Below are positions 1 to 7,830 of a stretch of DNA of 64,000 nt, piece after piece. Below the pieces are notes generated by a model. It ran no database searches and had not been told where the DNA came from. It saw only the letters and a program-made list of their open reading frames with translations. The position numbers and the translations under genes are program-made. Origin of the DNA: Cyanobacteriota bacterium (GTDB taxonomy: Bacteria; Acidobacteriota; Vicinamibacteria; Vicinamibacterales; UBA2999); contig JAIEMQ010000028.1 of assembly GCA_019752015.1 (NCBI GenBank), positions 1 to 64,000 on the forward strand, given 5' to 3'. The stretch's first letter is position 1, and every line of letters begins with the position of its first letter.

Positions 1-351
1 TTTCCCGTCTTGCTTGATCCCATTCTGGACATCGTATCCGCCTTCCGGAAAGTGTCCACGGAATCGGATCAATGCCACTTTCGGTGCGATGTTCGATGAC
101 TTCTGCACCGGCCTCGGGCGACGAGGATCGCGTCCAGCTTTGATCTCGCCGATGAAGACGCGCTCCCAATCGCGTGCTTCCTCAAGCGATTGGATCGGGC
201 GCTGCTTGTCCGGATCCATGCGCGGAATCGCGAACTCGTTGACAGCGATGCGAAAGCGCGACCCGCGATACGTCACGTCGAACCATAGATGCTCGAGGCA
301 GCGTCTTGGGTTCGCGCACGTTCGTCTGCTACATCTTCGCCAGATAGCCAT
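1..351 (-). CDS. Tyrosine-type phage/island integrase, N-terminal part (cut by window edge)
   Basis: The frame is open from an ATG at 351 to the window edge (117 codons seen). An AAGGAGG Shine-Dalgarno lies four bases upstream of the ATG. The N-terminus has cysteines at 7, 12 and 18 followed by WFDVTYRG and SRFRIAV, the small arm-binding module usual at the front of tyrosine recombinases. A helix containing SLEEARDWE and GEIKAGRDPRRP then matches the linker before the core-binding domain. The catalytic domain lies outside the window. The gene sits 36 bases downstream of an excisionase-like gene in the same direction, so the pair looks like an island recombination module. Family assignment rests on the N-terminus only. 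Confidence 0.68.
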   Translation of the reverse strand, partial: MAIWRRCSRRTCANPRRCLEHLWFDVTYRGSRFRIAVNEFAIPRMDPDKQRPIQSLEEARDWERVFIGEIKAGRDPRRPRPVQKSSNIAPKVALIRFRGHFPEGGYDVQNGIKQDGK

Positions 352-387
352 ACGACCTCCTTCATGGGACTCCTTTGGTGTGAGTGT

Positions 388-657
388 TTACGAGACTCTG
401 GTCGGCGCACCGCGCCGAATCCAATCCATCACGTCGGCGGGATGAAACCTCCTTCCTCTGACGCCGAATCGCTGCGAGGTTAACAGACCGCGCAAGTACG
501 CCCGGCGCACAGTCTCTTCGTGGCAGCCGATGAACTCGGCGACCTCCAAGGCGGTGAGGAGACGATTCGGCAATCCTCGGTGCGTTGGTAGTGCCTGCGC
601 CACAGACTGCTGATCGATCTGATTCTGAAAGGACTCGGGTTGCTCGCTCCGCTTCAT
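388..657 (-). CDS. Excisionase-like helix-turn-helix protein
   Basis: An 89-residue protein with a MerR-like/HTH_17 fold in its C-terminal half: LLTALEVAEFIG, then HEETVRRAYLRGLL, then RFGVRGRRFHPADVMDWI, the usual helix-turn-helix plus wing of excisionases and small DNA-binding adaptors. The ATG at 657 is preferred because GGAGG lies 8-9 bases upstream. The same frame stays open on the minus strand to about 947, with a GTG at 831, so a longer form cannot be excluded. It precedes the integrase by 36 bases and is probably co-transcribed with it as a directionality or copy-control factor. Confidence 0.65.
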   Translation of the reverse strand: MKRSEQPESFQNQIDQQSVAQALPTHRGLPNRLLTALEVAEFIGCHEETVRRAYLRGLLTSQRFGVRGRRFHPADVMDWIRRGAPTRVS

Positions 658-1714
658 GGCTCCCTCCAGACGAAACAGGTTGACTGCGAATGGCGAGTCG
701 TCGGTCGGTGCGGGATGTTCGGCACCGACCGCGCTCGCGTCGTCAGCCGCTCTGTCGTCCGGGGTCATCCCGAACGCGATGCGTGGCTGGGTCTGGACGC
801 ATGCGACGTGCTCGGGGATGTTCCGGAGCACGCCGCGCGTCTCGACGAGGGCTGCAGCGACGTCTCCTGAGAAGAGGTCGCTCAGTCGCCCAACTGGAGG
901 ATTGCCGGCCCTCGGTTGCTGTTTCGACTGACTGGCGCCGCCTCCCTGAGGCGATCACCGTCTCGAGCCGATCAGCCGCCGCTCGACGTTCCAGTCGATG
1001 GGTTGACCTGAGGCCAATCCCTGCGGCGCCCATCGATCGGGCCAACCGATTCCGGTCTGGTGCTCGCGCATCGCATGCCACCTGTGGGGATGCGATCGAA
1101 GCGCTCCACGTGCTGTAAGAGGCCGTGGAGGGGGTGGCGACCAGTCGCCACCAGAGAGATGAATTCAACCTACGCGCGTTCGAGAATCCTGTCAACCTGA
1201 GCGATTGCAGTGACTGTGTAGCCCGGCGAGCCTAAAGGCCCGCCCGCCTGTTTTCGGGGTCTTACTGCGGGACTCTCCCGGGAAAACATCGATCCCGAGA
1301 CGGTTAATCTGTCACATCCCGAGACAGAACATTGGACCGTGCAGCCAGCTGCTGGCCCCGCCTCGTGCGAATCGCGGGCCGCAAACGCTTCACCCGCGCG
1401 AACAGTTGCCAACCGCTCGCGTGCTGGCCTAGGGTACGACGGCCGCACCAACATCGAAACGGACGTCCCTTTCACCTTCGCACACGCCTAGCCAGGCTCG
1501 CTACTTCGGCTATCAACCAATAAGAGACAGATCAGAAACGTGCGACCGATCTCAATATTGCAATCAGATCATATAGACGACCATTGAGCACTCTATCGCC
1601 TTGTGCACTGCTTGAAGCCACTGCACATTTCTTAGCGACACCAGAGCGCCAGCCACATTTACTTGTTGCAATGCTCGACCGCTAGGACGACACTTCACTC
1701 TCAACACGGACACG
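658..1714. other. About 1 kb without a convincing gene
   Basis: Frames here are short, arginine-rich and overlap on both strands. The minus-strand frame in register with the excisionase-like gene is open from about 947 and has plausible composition (GRLSDLFSGDV, ALVETRGVL), so a remnant of another gene may lie there. ATCCCGAGAC occurs twice as a direct repeat (1292-1301 and 1316-1325). The last 150 bases before 1715 are AT-richer and probably hold the promoter of the downstream cassette, but no clear -35/-10 pair was found. Confidence 0.4.
702..731. promoter_or_regulatory. 10-bp perfect inverted repeat upstream of the excisionase-like gene
   Basis: CGGTCGGTGC (702-711) and GCACCGACCG (722-731) are perfect inverted copies separated by ten bases, about 45 bases upstream of the ATG at 657. 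It could be a dimeric operator for the HTH protein, a leader hairpin, or simply part of a longer coding frame. Confidence 0.4.
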
Positions 1715-2176
1715 ATGCCCATGAACCGATTTTCGTGTCGTACGATGGCCTATCTTGTTGGAGCGGTTGTTATCGCTCTTGCTGCGGCTTGCGGTGATCA
1801 ATCTGATCAGGCTGGCTCTTATCCAGGTGTCTTTGTCGGCACCTGGAAGACGGAGGACCAGCGGACCACTTACAATATCAAGCCAACTCAAACTGGACTT
1901 GAGCTGCAGGTTCTTGCCGACTGCGGTGATGCTCCGCCCTGCAAGTGGGACCCGCTGCCGCTGGAACCGTTTAATACCAAGATCGACGGTCCTCTGACCA
2001 ATGTCCGTGTGCTGTTAGCTCGTTTCCGACCGAAGGCAGTCGAGACCCTGGTGTTGGTCAGGCTGACCACTGTGGACCAGATTCAGGTCACCAATCTGAA
2101 TACATTTTTTGATCAGGACCAGGGCGCTCGCCAATCGACGGTGAGTGACGAGACTTTGTTTCGCCAGAGGAACTAA
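1715..2176 (+). CDS. Small lipoprotein of unknown function, first gene of the peptide cassette
   Basis: A 153-residue protein with a lipoprotein signal: a hydrophobic stretch at about 12-25 ends in LAAAC with the lipidation cysteine at 26. The mature part contains VGTWKTED and Asp/Gln-rich segments, a pattern seen in small beta-rich lipoproteins, and one CGDAPPC loop with two cysteines three residues of proline/alanine apart. No domain is recognised. The start is the first of two in-frame ATGs and neither has a good ribosome site. It lies 21 bases upstream of the redoxin gene and shares its AT-richer codon use, which differs from the core genome. It is likely an envelope component of the same cassette. 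Confidence 0.7.
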   Translation: MPMNRFSCRTMAYLVGAVVIALAAACGDQSDQAGSYPGVFVGTWKTEDQRTTYNIKPTQTGLELQVLADCGDAPPCKWDPLPLEPFNTKIDGPLTNVRVLLARFRPKAVETLVLVRLTTVDQIQVTNLNTFFDQDQGARQSTVSDETLFRQRN

Positions 2177-2197
2177 GACAGGAAGGATGACGCACGC

Positions 2198-2806
2198 ATG
2201 ACTTATACATTCAGCCGAAGCACTGTCCTCACCTTCGCGCTTCTCGCATTGGCCTTAGTCGCGAGCAATGTCTATGCGGTGTACCAGAATCAACACTTGC
2301 GGACGGTCAATGAGAGCGTAACCAGAACGACGTTTGAAGTGGCGCCGGGTACAGCCGTGCCCACCCTCCACGGTGCCACTGCTGATGGCAAACAACTTGA
2401 ACTGGCATACAACGTCGACAGAGCCACGCTACTGCTGGTCTTTGGTCCGAAGTGCGTATTCTCCAACAACAATTGGTCTCAGTGGGAAAGCATTCTCTCG
2501 CGAGTTGATAAGAACCGTGTCCAGGTCGGATTCGTGAACGCCTCGATTCCTGACAAGATCGATGAGACCTTTCTTATCGAACGTGGAATAGCCGACCAAA
2601 TCGTCATGAACACAGTCGATCCTGCTGACAGGGCGACGTACAAGTTGTCGCTTACTCCTCAGACGTTAATCGTCGATCGGGCTGGCGTAGTTAGGTACGT
2701 GAAGACGGGACAACTCGACCAAGAGGCGATCGAGGCGATCATGCAGCATCTCTCGGCATCGGCGATCGTGCAAGTCAGTTCACTCAGCAAAAGGAGAGCA
2801 CAATGA
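2198..2806 (+). CDS. Membrane-anchored redoxin (thioredoxin-fold) protein with a CxxS site
   Basis: A 202-residue protein with one N-terminal membrane segment (about 10-29) and an exported AhpC/TlpA-like thioredoxin fold. The strand LLLVFGP is followed by K-C86-V-F-S89-N-N-N-W, where redoxins normally carry CxxC before NxxxW; the second cysteine is serine. The expected cis-proline segment (LTPQTLIVDRAG) and final strand (VVRYVKTGQ) are present. A CxxS site suits an isomerase, a mixed-disulfide holder or a non-catalytic chaperone rather than a simple reductase. Its stop overlaps the start of the six-cysteine peptide gene by four bases (ATGA), so the two are translationally coupled and the peptide is the obvious candidate client. 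An AGGAAGG lies 12-18 bases upstream of the ATG. Confidence 0.78.
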   Translation: MTYTFSRSTVLTFALLALALVASNVYAVYQNQHLRTVNESVTRTTFEVAPGTAVPTLHGATADGKQLELAYNVDRATLLLVFGPKCVFSNNNWSQWESILSRVDKNRVQVGFVNASIPDKIDETFLIERGIADQIVMNTVDPADRATYKLSLTPQTLIVDRAGVVRYVKTGQLDQEAIEAIMQHLSASAIVQVSSLSKRRAQ

Positions 2807-3003
2807 CTAAGCCTATTCTCACGCGCGCAGGTATCTGTCGGGCGTTGCTGTTCGGCGTGATGTTGGCGACAGTGATCGGCACTGTCTCAACGACGACCGT
2901 CAAGGCACGCGAAAACTGCAACAGCGGCAACATCTGCTACAACAACCCGGATGCTTGCAACGACTACTGCACTTCCTGCAACACCTACTGCAACAGCCTG
3001 TAG
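2803..3003 (+). CDS. Secreted six-cysteine, Asn-rich small peptide
   Basis: A 66-residue precursor. Residues 13-35 form a Sec-type signal: a basic start, a hydrophobic core and a likely cut after VKA (35). The predicted 31-residue mature peptide has cysteines at 39, 45, 52, 56, 59 and 63, an even number that could form three disulfides, and many Asn residues. An AAGGAG lies just upstream of the ATG and the gene overlaps the redoxin stop by four bases. A hairpin 13 bases after its stop may end most transcripts. The peptide resembles no family I can name; a bacteriocin, a signalling peptide or a small structural peptide are all possible. Confidence 0.68.
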   Translation: MTKPILTRAGICRALLFGVMLATVIGTVSTTTVKARENCNSGNICYNNPDACNDYCTSCNTYCNSL

Positions 3004-3015
3004 ACCCGCGGCCTT

Positions 3016-3046
3016 GGGGCAACGGCTAATCTGATGTCGTTGCCCC
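3016..3046 (+). terminator. Hairpin after the cysteine-rich peptide gene (terminator or attenuator)
   Basis: GGGGCAACG (3016-3024) pairs perfectly with CGTTGCCCC (3038-3046) around a 13-base loop. The following sequence is pyrimidine-rich (TCCTTCCGTT) rather than a true U tract, so termination may be partial, giving more peptide than permease message. Confidence 0.5.
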
Positions 3047-3190
3047 TCCTTCCGTTCCCCCGACGCCGGCTCATGCTCGTGGCCGCCTGATTCACTCAGT
3101 TAGTGGGCGGATTGCTATAGACTGCTGTCGTCGTCGCATCACAATTCTAGGAGGATCGCGATCGACGGTTACGCTGTGGCTAAGAATTGG

Positions 3191-3292
3191 ATGCAAGGAA
3201 GAGAACCGATCCTCGAAATGTCCAAGATCGATCTCAAGCTGCTTTGGCGATGCAAGTTTGCTGACAGAGGAACTGTGTCGGAGGGACTGTGA
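3191..3292 (+). CDS. Possible 33-residue leader ORF overlapping the permease start
   Basis: ATG at 3191 (or GTG at 3176) opens a short frame whose TGA overlaps the GTG start of the permease gene (GTGA at 3289-3292). The peptide has a basic, Leu/Lys-rich middle (SKIDLKLLWR). An AGGAGG lies upstream at about 3150 but too far from either start to be convincing. It may couple translation of the permease or be the decayed N-terminus of a longer permease. Confidence 0.25.
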   Translation: MQGREPILEMSKIDLKLLWRCKFADRGTVSEGL

Positions 3293-5610
3293 GTATACGC
3301 ACAATCGCCGCCGTTGTGTGGCTAGTGGTCACAATTGCTGTTACCGCGGTGACAGTCGCCTTGGCCGTGGTCACGCAGCTCCTGACCTCATCCCTCCCTT
3401 ATCCCTCCAGCAGTGAGATTTGGCGAGTAGCTAGCATTAGCAAAGCTGAGAACACGACTGATTGGTTATTGTCGCCCGGCGCGTACTTTACCTGGCGCGA
3501 AGCCTGCCCTGCCTGTGCCTTCGCGGCCTATCGGTCACCATCTAGCGATGCAGTTTTTGGTCCTCCAGGTGAGCCTCGATACATCAGCACCATGGCAGTG
3601 TCCCCGAGCTTCTTCCGGCTTTTCGGTGCTCCATTGCTCATGGGTCGGTTTTTCGAAGAGCACGAGAGCCTCCGCAAGACTTTCGGCCGTGTGATCGTGG
3701 TGAGCGAGGAATTCTGGCGACGGAATCTCAACGCGGATCCGTCAGTTATTGGCAGCGAGGTAAGCGTTGATGGCTTTGAATTGCAGGTGGTTGGTGTAGC
3801 GTCCGCAGCCTTTTGGTGGCCGGAGCGTGTTGATGTGTGGAGGCCACTTGCGCTTGATCCTTCGACCTCAAGACTCGGAAATGTCCAGCAGATTCTGAAT
3901 GTAGTTCTTCGGACGGGCTCGACGACACGCCAAGATGCAATTGAACAGAACATGACCGCAGCCTCAGCTGCGTGGAGCGATCCAACTCTTAATCGTGTCG
4001 CCCTCGCGCCACTTCAAGAATCTTGGTACGGCCCCATGTGGGCCACGGTAAATTGGCTAGTGTTCGCCTTAGCGGTGATGGTGATCTCGTCGTTTGTCAA
4101 TCTGGCGCTGCTCGGCCTCCATGTCAAGCGCACTAACGCAACTCGGATCGCTGTGACACAGGCGCTTGGCGCAACAGCTAGCCAAAGCATCAGGCCCTTC
4201 CTTAAGGTGTACCTGCTCGCGATCCTTGGCGCCATTCCGGTCGCCTTGGTCTTCGCTTCTTTGGTTCTCGCCACCGTGAAGGGCACAGGCACTATCCCGG
4301 CGCCCCAGTTTACGCTCATAACCGTCCCGGTTCTGGTGGGCGGAATTGCGTCAGCATTATTGTCCTTGGTCCTATTGCTCCTGGTCACGATTCGCGGCGC
4401 GGATCGGTTCGGTATAGCGGACGTTTTGCGCCGCACAGCCGGCGCACGGTTGTCGCCCGCGCCAACTAGCCTGATTGCATTTGTCCAGTGTCTCGTAGCA
4501 GTCGTGATCGCCACGCTTGCTGTCATGAGCATTATCACTGCCCGGGCTCAAGCGAAGCAGCATCTCGGATTTCAGCCGGCCAATGTCGACGCGGTGGCGT
4601 TGAGCGTTCCCTTTCGCTCCTATAACACGATGGCCACTCTCGCGCAACTGGAACAGCGCTTTATTGCGGAAGCCAACTCCAATGGAGTTAAAGAATTTGC
4701 TGTGACCGGCAATCTGCCTACGGTAGTAACCGGAACCAGATCTGTAAATGTCAGTCTTGATCCCACTGTCGAAGGACCGAGCGCTTTCGGCCGAAGCGTG
4801 TCACCCGGATACTTTAGCCTTCTTGGAATCTCCAAGATCGCAGGTCGAGTGTTCTCCAGTGAGGATGTTGCGCAAAACGAACCAGTGGCAATCTTGAGCC
4901 GCTCTCTGGCGGCTCGTCTTGGAATCTCGGCAGAGTCTCTTCCTGTCCAAGTCAGGGTCAGACCTGATTTTGGTCCACTCCGAACAATCGTTGGCATTGT
5001 TGACGATGTCGTAGACCACGAGAGGGGCGGCAACGACTATGCGTTCTATTTCCCTTTCGCCCAATTTCCAGTGCTGCCGATTTTCTTAGCCCACCGTTCA
5101 AGTCCTGGGGGCACGACCAACATTGAGACCGCGTTGGCACGTGTTGATCCTGCGATTAAAGTTGTACAGGCGCACTCACTGAGCGAACGGGTGAGCGCGC
5201 AGCTGCGGTCCAAGGCCGTGACCAGCGCAATTTTGCTTCTACTATCCCTAATGAGTACCTCTGTTATGGCGATCGGCGTCATGGTAATGGCGAAGCAATC
5301 GCTTCTCGCACGGACCCGCGAGCTCGCGATCCGCGTCGCACTTGGAGCATCTCCTCCGAGTGCCGTACTACGGATGCTCGCTAATGTCGGCTTGGGACTA
5401 GGCTCCGGTATCATCGCCGGCGCATTTGCGTCGATGGCAATCCTTAGTCTGGTTCGCGCCATCATTGGGTCGAACATCACCGACGCAGCTGAGCCGGCAA
5501 TTCTCATTTCTATTGGGATTGTCGCGACGGTGTGTGTCTTAGCGATTGCCCGATCGGCTGTGCGAGCAGCGACGACGTTGCCGGCAAATGCACTCAACCG
5601 ACAGCAATAG
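3289..5610 (+). CDS. Orphan FtsX/MacB-type permease of the peptide cassette
   Basis: A 773-residue two-repeat permease of the ADOP/MacB type: TM1 (about 7-30), a periplasmic MacB core domain (about 35-235, with AVSPSFFRLFGAP, GRVIVVSEEFWRRN and DPSVIGS), three membrane segments (about 250-365), a second periplasmic domain (about 420-630, with VSPGYFSLLGI and a PVAILSRSLA segment), then three further segments including RTRELAIRVALGASP. GTG is used as start with GGAGGG three bases away. It lacks the usual acidobacterial N-terminal cytoplasmic extension. No ATPase is adjacent. Codon use is AT-richer than core genes. Position suggests it handles or responds to the secreted peptide, but this is inference. 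Confidence 0.75.
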   Translation: MSIRTIAAVVWLVVTIAVTAVTVALAVVTQLLTSSLPYPSSSEIWRVASISKAENTTDWLLSPGAYFTWREACPACAFAAYRSPSSDAVFGPPGEPRYISTMAVSPSFFRLFGAPLLMGRFFEEHESLRKTFGRVIVVSEEFWRRNLNADPSVIGSEVSVDGFELQVVGVASAAFWWPERVDVWRPLALDPSTSRLGNVQQILNVVLRTGSTTRQDAIEQNMTAASAAWSDPTLNRVALAPLQESWYGPMWATVNWLVFALAVMVISSFVNLALLGLHVKRTNATRIAVTQALGATASQSIRPFLKVYLLAILGAIPVALVFASLVLATVKGTGTIPAPQFTLITVPVLVGGIASALLSLVLLLLVTIRGADRFGIADVLRRTAGARLSPAPTSLIAFVQCLVAVVIATLAVMSIITARAQAKQHLGFQPANVDAVALSVPFRSYNTMATLAQLEQRFIAEANSNGVKEFAVTGNLPTVVTGTRSVNVSLDPTVEGPSAFGRSVSPGYFSLLGISKIAGRVFSSEDVAQNEPVAILSRSLAARLGISAESLPVQVRVRPDFGPLRTIVGIVDDVVDHERGGNDYAFYFPFAQFPVLPIFLAHRSSPGGTTNIETALARVDPAIKVVQAHSLSERVSAQLRSKAVTSAILLLLSLMSTSVMAIGVMVMAKQSLLARTRELAIRVALGASPPSAVLRMLANVGLGLGSGIIAGAFASMAILSLVRAIIGSNITDAAEPAILISIGIVATVCVLAIARSAVRAATTLPANALNRQQ

Positions 5611-5639
5611 GCTCGACGTCGCATACACAACGTCGAGCC
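5610..5639 (+). terminator. Hairpin at the end of the permease gene
   Basis: GGCTCGACGT (5610-5619) and ACGTCGAGCC (5630-5639) form a perfect 10-bp stem with a ten-base loop. The left arm begins at the last base of the permease stop codon. No U tract follows, so it is a processing or weak termination signal at best. Confidence 0.5.
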
Positions 5640-5710
5640 GATTCGAGCAATCTCGCAGCAGTCGAATGAAACTCGTGACGTGGCGATCTCGGAACGCGAT
5701 TAAGACCGCC

Positions 5711-5983
5711 TTACTGAGCGCGTTTCTTCGCCCAATAAGCCTTCATTCGCTTGCTGACGCTCTTACGTTCGGCGGCAGTCATCGGACTCCTCTTGGTTCG
5801 GTCAGCCAATTGAGGATTCTGCACGCCCATTGCCGCCAGTGCTGAACGGACAAGCCTGATTTGGTTGTCAGTCTTGGCGCGTTCAGCTTCTAACGTCTTA
5901 AGTGTTCGCTTGAGAGCCAATTGCGCATCAGCAATCATGTTGGCCTTGGCTTTTACAGAGTTCGATCGAATTCGGTTGCTCAT
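5711..5983 (-). CDS. Small basic coiled-coil protein with a YWAKKR tail
   Basis: A 90-residue basic protein. Residues about 15-50 form a heptad-like helix (LKRTLKTLEAERAKTDNQI), followed by a short linker and the tail SPMTAAERKSVSKRMKAYWAKKRAQ-type motif, a basic C-terminal element that recurs in small DNA-associated proteins of soil bacteria. GGGGAG-type purines lie upstream of the ATG at 5983. Function is not recognised; a nucleoid or DNA-binding role is plausible from charge and shape. It lies in the accessory island, convergent with the permease. Confidence 0.6.
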   Translation of the reverse strand: MSNRIRSNSVKAKANMIADAQLALKRTLKTLEAERAKTDNQIRLVRSALAAMGVQNPQLADRTKRSPMTAAERKSVSKRMKAYWAKKRAQ

Positions 5984-6242
5984 GGGGGGAGAAGAATTCT
6001 AACCATGTCCGTCTATAAGATCGAGCCAGTTCCTGTACTAGGTAAACTCTCCAGATGCAAAACTGAACAGAAATGTGAATTGCAGAAGGCGGTTGTCGGT
6101 CTGACGTTACGCACTATCTCCAAGGAGCGTCTCAGTCGGAGTCTGGCGTGGCGGCTGGGCTGCATCAAACCATCCGAGTTCGGTAGCCAGATAGGGATCG
6201 AACCGAACACCCGCCGTCGCTCCGATAAGAGGCCATGTCCAA

Positions 6243-6337
6243 GGGAGCGCGCTGGGCGGGTCAAGGGCGCGACGAGCATGTCGTGGAGCGGCGAGCGTGC
6301 GAGCGATACGAACCCTTGACCCGCCCAGTGCGCTCCC
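6243..6337. repeat. 25-bp near-perfect inverted repeat (REP/MITE-like element)
   Basis: Arms 6243-6267 and 6313-6337 pair over 25 positions with a single mismatch, which becomes a G-U wobble in RNA, around a 45-base purine-rich loop. The rest of 5984-6375 shows no gene. Such a long stem in an island suggests a mobile palindromic repeat; it would also fold as a strong RNA hairpin in either direction. Confidence 0.7.
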
Positions 6338-6350
6338 GCAGAATCGAACG

Positions 6351-6368
6351 CCGGAGCGACGGCTCCGG
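6351..6368 (-). terminator. Short GC hairpin downstream of the PIN toxin gene
   Basis: CCGGAGC and GCTCCGG form a 7-bp stem with a GACG loop, 7 bases past the toxin stop on the minus strand. No U tract is present. Confidence 0.35.
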
Positions 6369-6375
6369 TCAGCCA

Positions 6376-6867
6376 CTACCTGATGGTTAAGAGCGCGAGA
6401 ATGTCCCGAACCGCACGAGCATCCAAGTACCGCTCGTGCTGGAGAGTCTGCAAAGACTGTCGGACTTCGTCGGGTTGCAGGAGGCCACGCCCAGCAGCGG
6501 CGACCAGCAGGGCTCCGGTTCGCAAAGTCTGAAGGCCGCGGTCGATCGCGATCCGCCGGGCACGACGTTCGTCCATCAGAAGGATCGCCGAGTCGGGCGC
6601 GTCAGCGGTGATCAGAATCGCCTCGGCCTCCCCGGCGGCGATGTCAGAAGATCTCTGCAGCTCGACTCGCGCAGCGTCTGCGACAGCGCGCGTTGCGAAC
6701 CAGCGACGCGTCGCGATTTCTGAGCCAGAGCGCGTCTCGCCAGGCTTCGCGATCTCCCTGAGGACCGCTGCCGGGATCACGATGTCGTCGAACAGATCGG
6801 GAAGCAGATCGAGGTGGCCGATCTTGGATAGCGCGATGAGTGGACCGGTATCGACAACCAGCCTCAT
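6376..6867 (-). CDS. PIN-domain toxin (DUF3368-like)
   Basis: A 163-residue PIN-fold nuclease. MRLVVDTGPLIAL carries the first catalytic aspartate (D6), AAGEAEAILIT the second acidic cluster, and LLMDERRARRIA the third, the order expected for DUF3368-type PIN proteins. It would cleave RNA in the cytoplasm when not bound by its antitoxin. The start overlaps the antitoxin stop by four bases, giving a standard antitoxin-toxin operon. All acidic residues appear present, so it is probably active. A VapC label would be looser than the DUF3368 assignment. Confidence 0.82.
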   Translation of the reverse strand: MRLVVDTGPLIALSKIGHLDLLPDLFDDIVIPAAVLREIAKPGETRSGSEIATRRWFATRAVADAARVELQRSSDIAAGEAEAILITADAPDSAILLMDERRARRIAIDRGLQTLRTGALLVAAAGRGLLQPDEVRQSLQTLQHERYLDARAVRDILALLTIR

Positions 6868-7151
6868 GCCGACTGGTCGTCATCCGCTTGTCTGTCCATC
6901 CAGCGGAGCGCTGCTTCGTCGGCAGCCGTGTCTTGAGCGTTGCCGGGCGCATAGTCGACGCCTCGCTCTCTGAGGAACTCGAGGAAGTTGGCGTACGAGC
7001 GTCCGAGCAGTTCCGCGGCGACTCCGGCAGAGCACGCGCCGCGCCGAAAGAGCGCCAGCACCGTCTGCTCTCGGGCCTCCTGTTGAAGCGCCTCGCGAAG
7101 GGCATCGCTGACCGTATCCGGTATGTTCAAGTCCACGTGCAGACGAGTCAT
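6864..7151 (-). CDS. UPF0175-family antitoxin
   Basis: A 95-residue protein: an N-terminal DLNIPDTVSDAL segment, then the helix-turn-helix-like stretch LALFRRGACSAGVAAELLG, then RSYANFLEFLRERGVDY, matching UPF0175 antitoxins that usually sit before DUF3368 toxins. GGAGG lies seven bases upstream of the ATG at 7151. The acidic, flexible tail (residues 73-95) is where toxin binding would be expected. It presumably represses its own promoter in complex with the PIN toxin. Confidence 0.82.
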   Translation of the reverse strand: MTRLHVDLNIPDTVSDALREALQQEAREQTVLALFRRGACSAGVAAELLGRSYANFLEFLRERGVDYAPGNAQDTAADEAALRWMDRQADDDQSA

Positions 7152-7512
7152 GTTGCCGCCTCCCGAAAAGCGAGTCTGCTGAGCAGTTTAGCATCCGCCG
7201 GCATCGAATTCCGAACGTGCGCATGCGGCACGTCTACCGCATTGCGTGCCACGCGACATGCACGCGCACGCGACACGATCACGATCAGGTTTCGGACAGT
7301 CAAAACCGCGCGTGCTTTCCGGGAACAGTTTCCGTCGCATGACGCCGCGGAATCCGCCCGCGAACGCCGTTCATCGGCTCGACGACTGCGACACCCGGAA
7401 CCCAGGACGTGAACGACCCCTCGATGGCCCGCATCCTCGCCATCACCATCGATAGCGACCGCTTTTCTATCACAGCGTGCGGTGGCACCACGCCCACGAC
7501 GCTGAAGACGGC
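7152..7512. other. Gene-free stretch upstream of the toxin-antitoxin operon
   Basis: No convincing coding frame. The part next to the antitoxin must hold its promoter. The segment about 7210-7270 is rich in alternating GC/GT steps (runs of GCGC, CACGCG). Longer open frames crossing this area on the minus strand have arginine-rich, low-complexity translations and were not accepted. Confidence 0.4.
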
Positions 7513-7604
7513 TGTGGAAATGGCGTCCCTGTGGAAAGCAAAGAGCGCTTCCCACAGGGACTTGGAAATCTCGCAAGAGAACGCGAGATTTCCACATTTC
7601 CACA
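7513..7604. other. Compact three-way-junction element (nested perfect inverted repeats)
   Basis: An outer 10-bp stem (7513-7522 with 7595-7604) encloses two arms. Arm A is 7525-7534 with 7552-7561 (10 bp), then a mismatch and four more pairs (7536-7539 with 7547-7550). Arm B is a perfect 12-bp stem, 7563-7574 with 7583-7594, with an eight-base loop. Nearly all of the 92 bases are paired. TGTGGAAA occurs in two of the stems. It could be a structured RNA, a palindromic repeat, or the leftover RNA part of the nearby retron-like gene. Confidence 0.6.
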
Positions 7605-7830
7605 AGCCGATCCCTCTCGATGTCTTGAAGAAGAGAGCGGAACGGCACAAGTCGTTGACGTCGATCAGAGGTGCGCTCGGCGGCATCCACAGGCGAGCCG
7701 CCGGGCGCCGGCGACCGCCGTCGCGGGCTCCCTCGCGCGCACCCTGAACGCTTGTCACTCTGCGCCCAGCGATCAGCTATTTCGTGAATGGCAGAATCCG
7801 AGGAGATCGGTTGGGGGGATTACGGATTAA

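Noticed and set aside
743-1195. 150-codon minus-strand frame upstream of the excisionase-like gene
   Set aside because: Ser/Arg-rich translation without any recognisable motif; another frame of the same strand looks better.
6180-6215. GGATCGAACC-like string resembling a tRNA T-arm
   Set aside because: No matching acceptor, D or anticodon arms on either strand.
7148-7758. Overlapping minus-strand frames of 150-180 codons upstream of the antitoxin
   Set aside because: They read through the three-way-junction element and show no conserved-looking segment.
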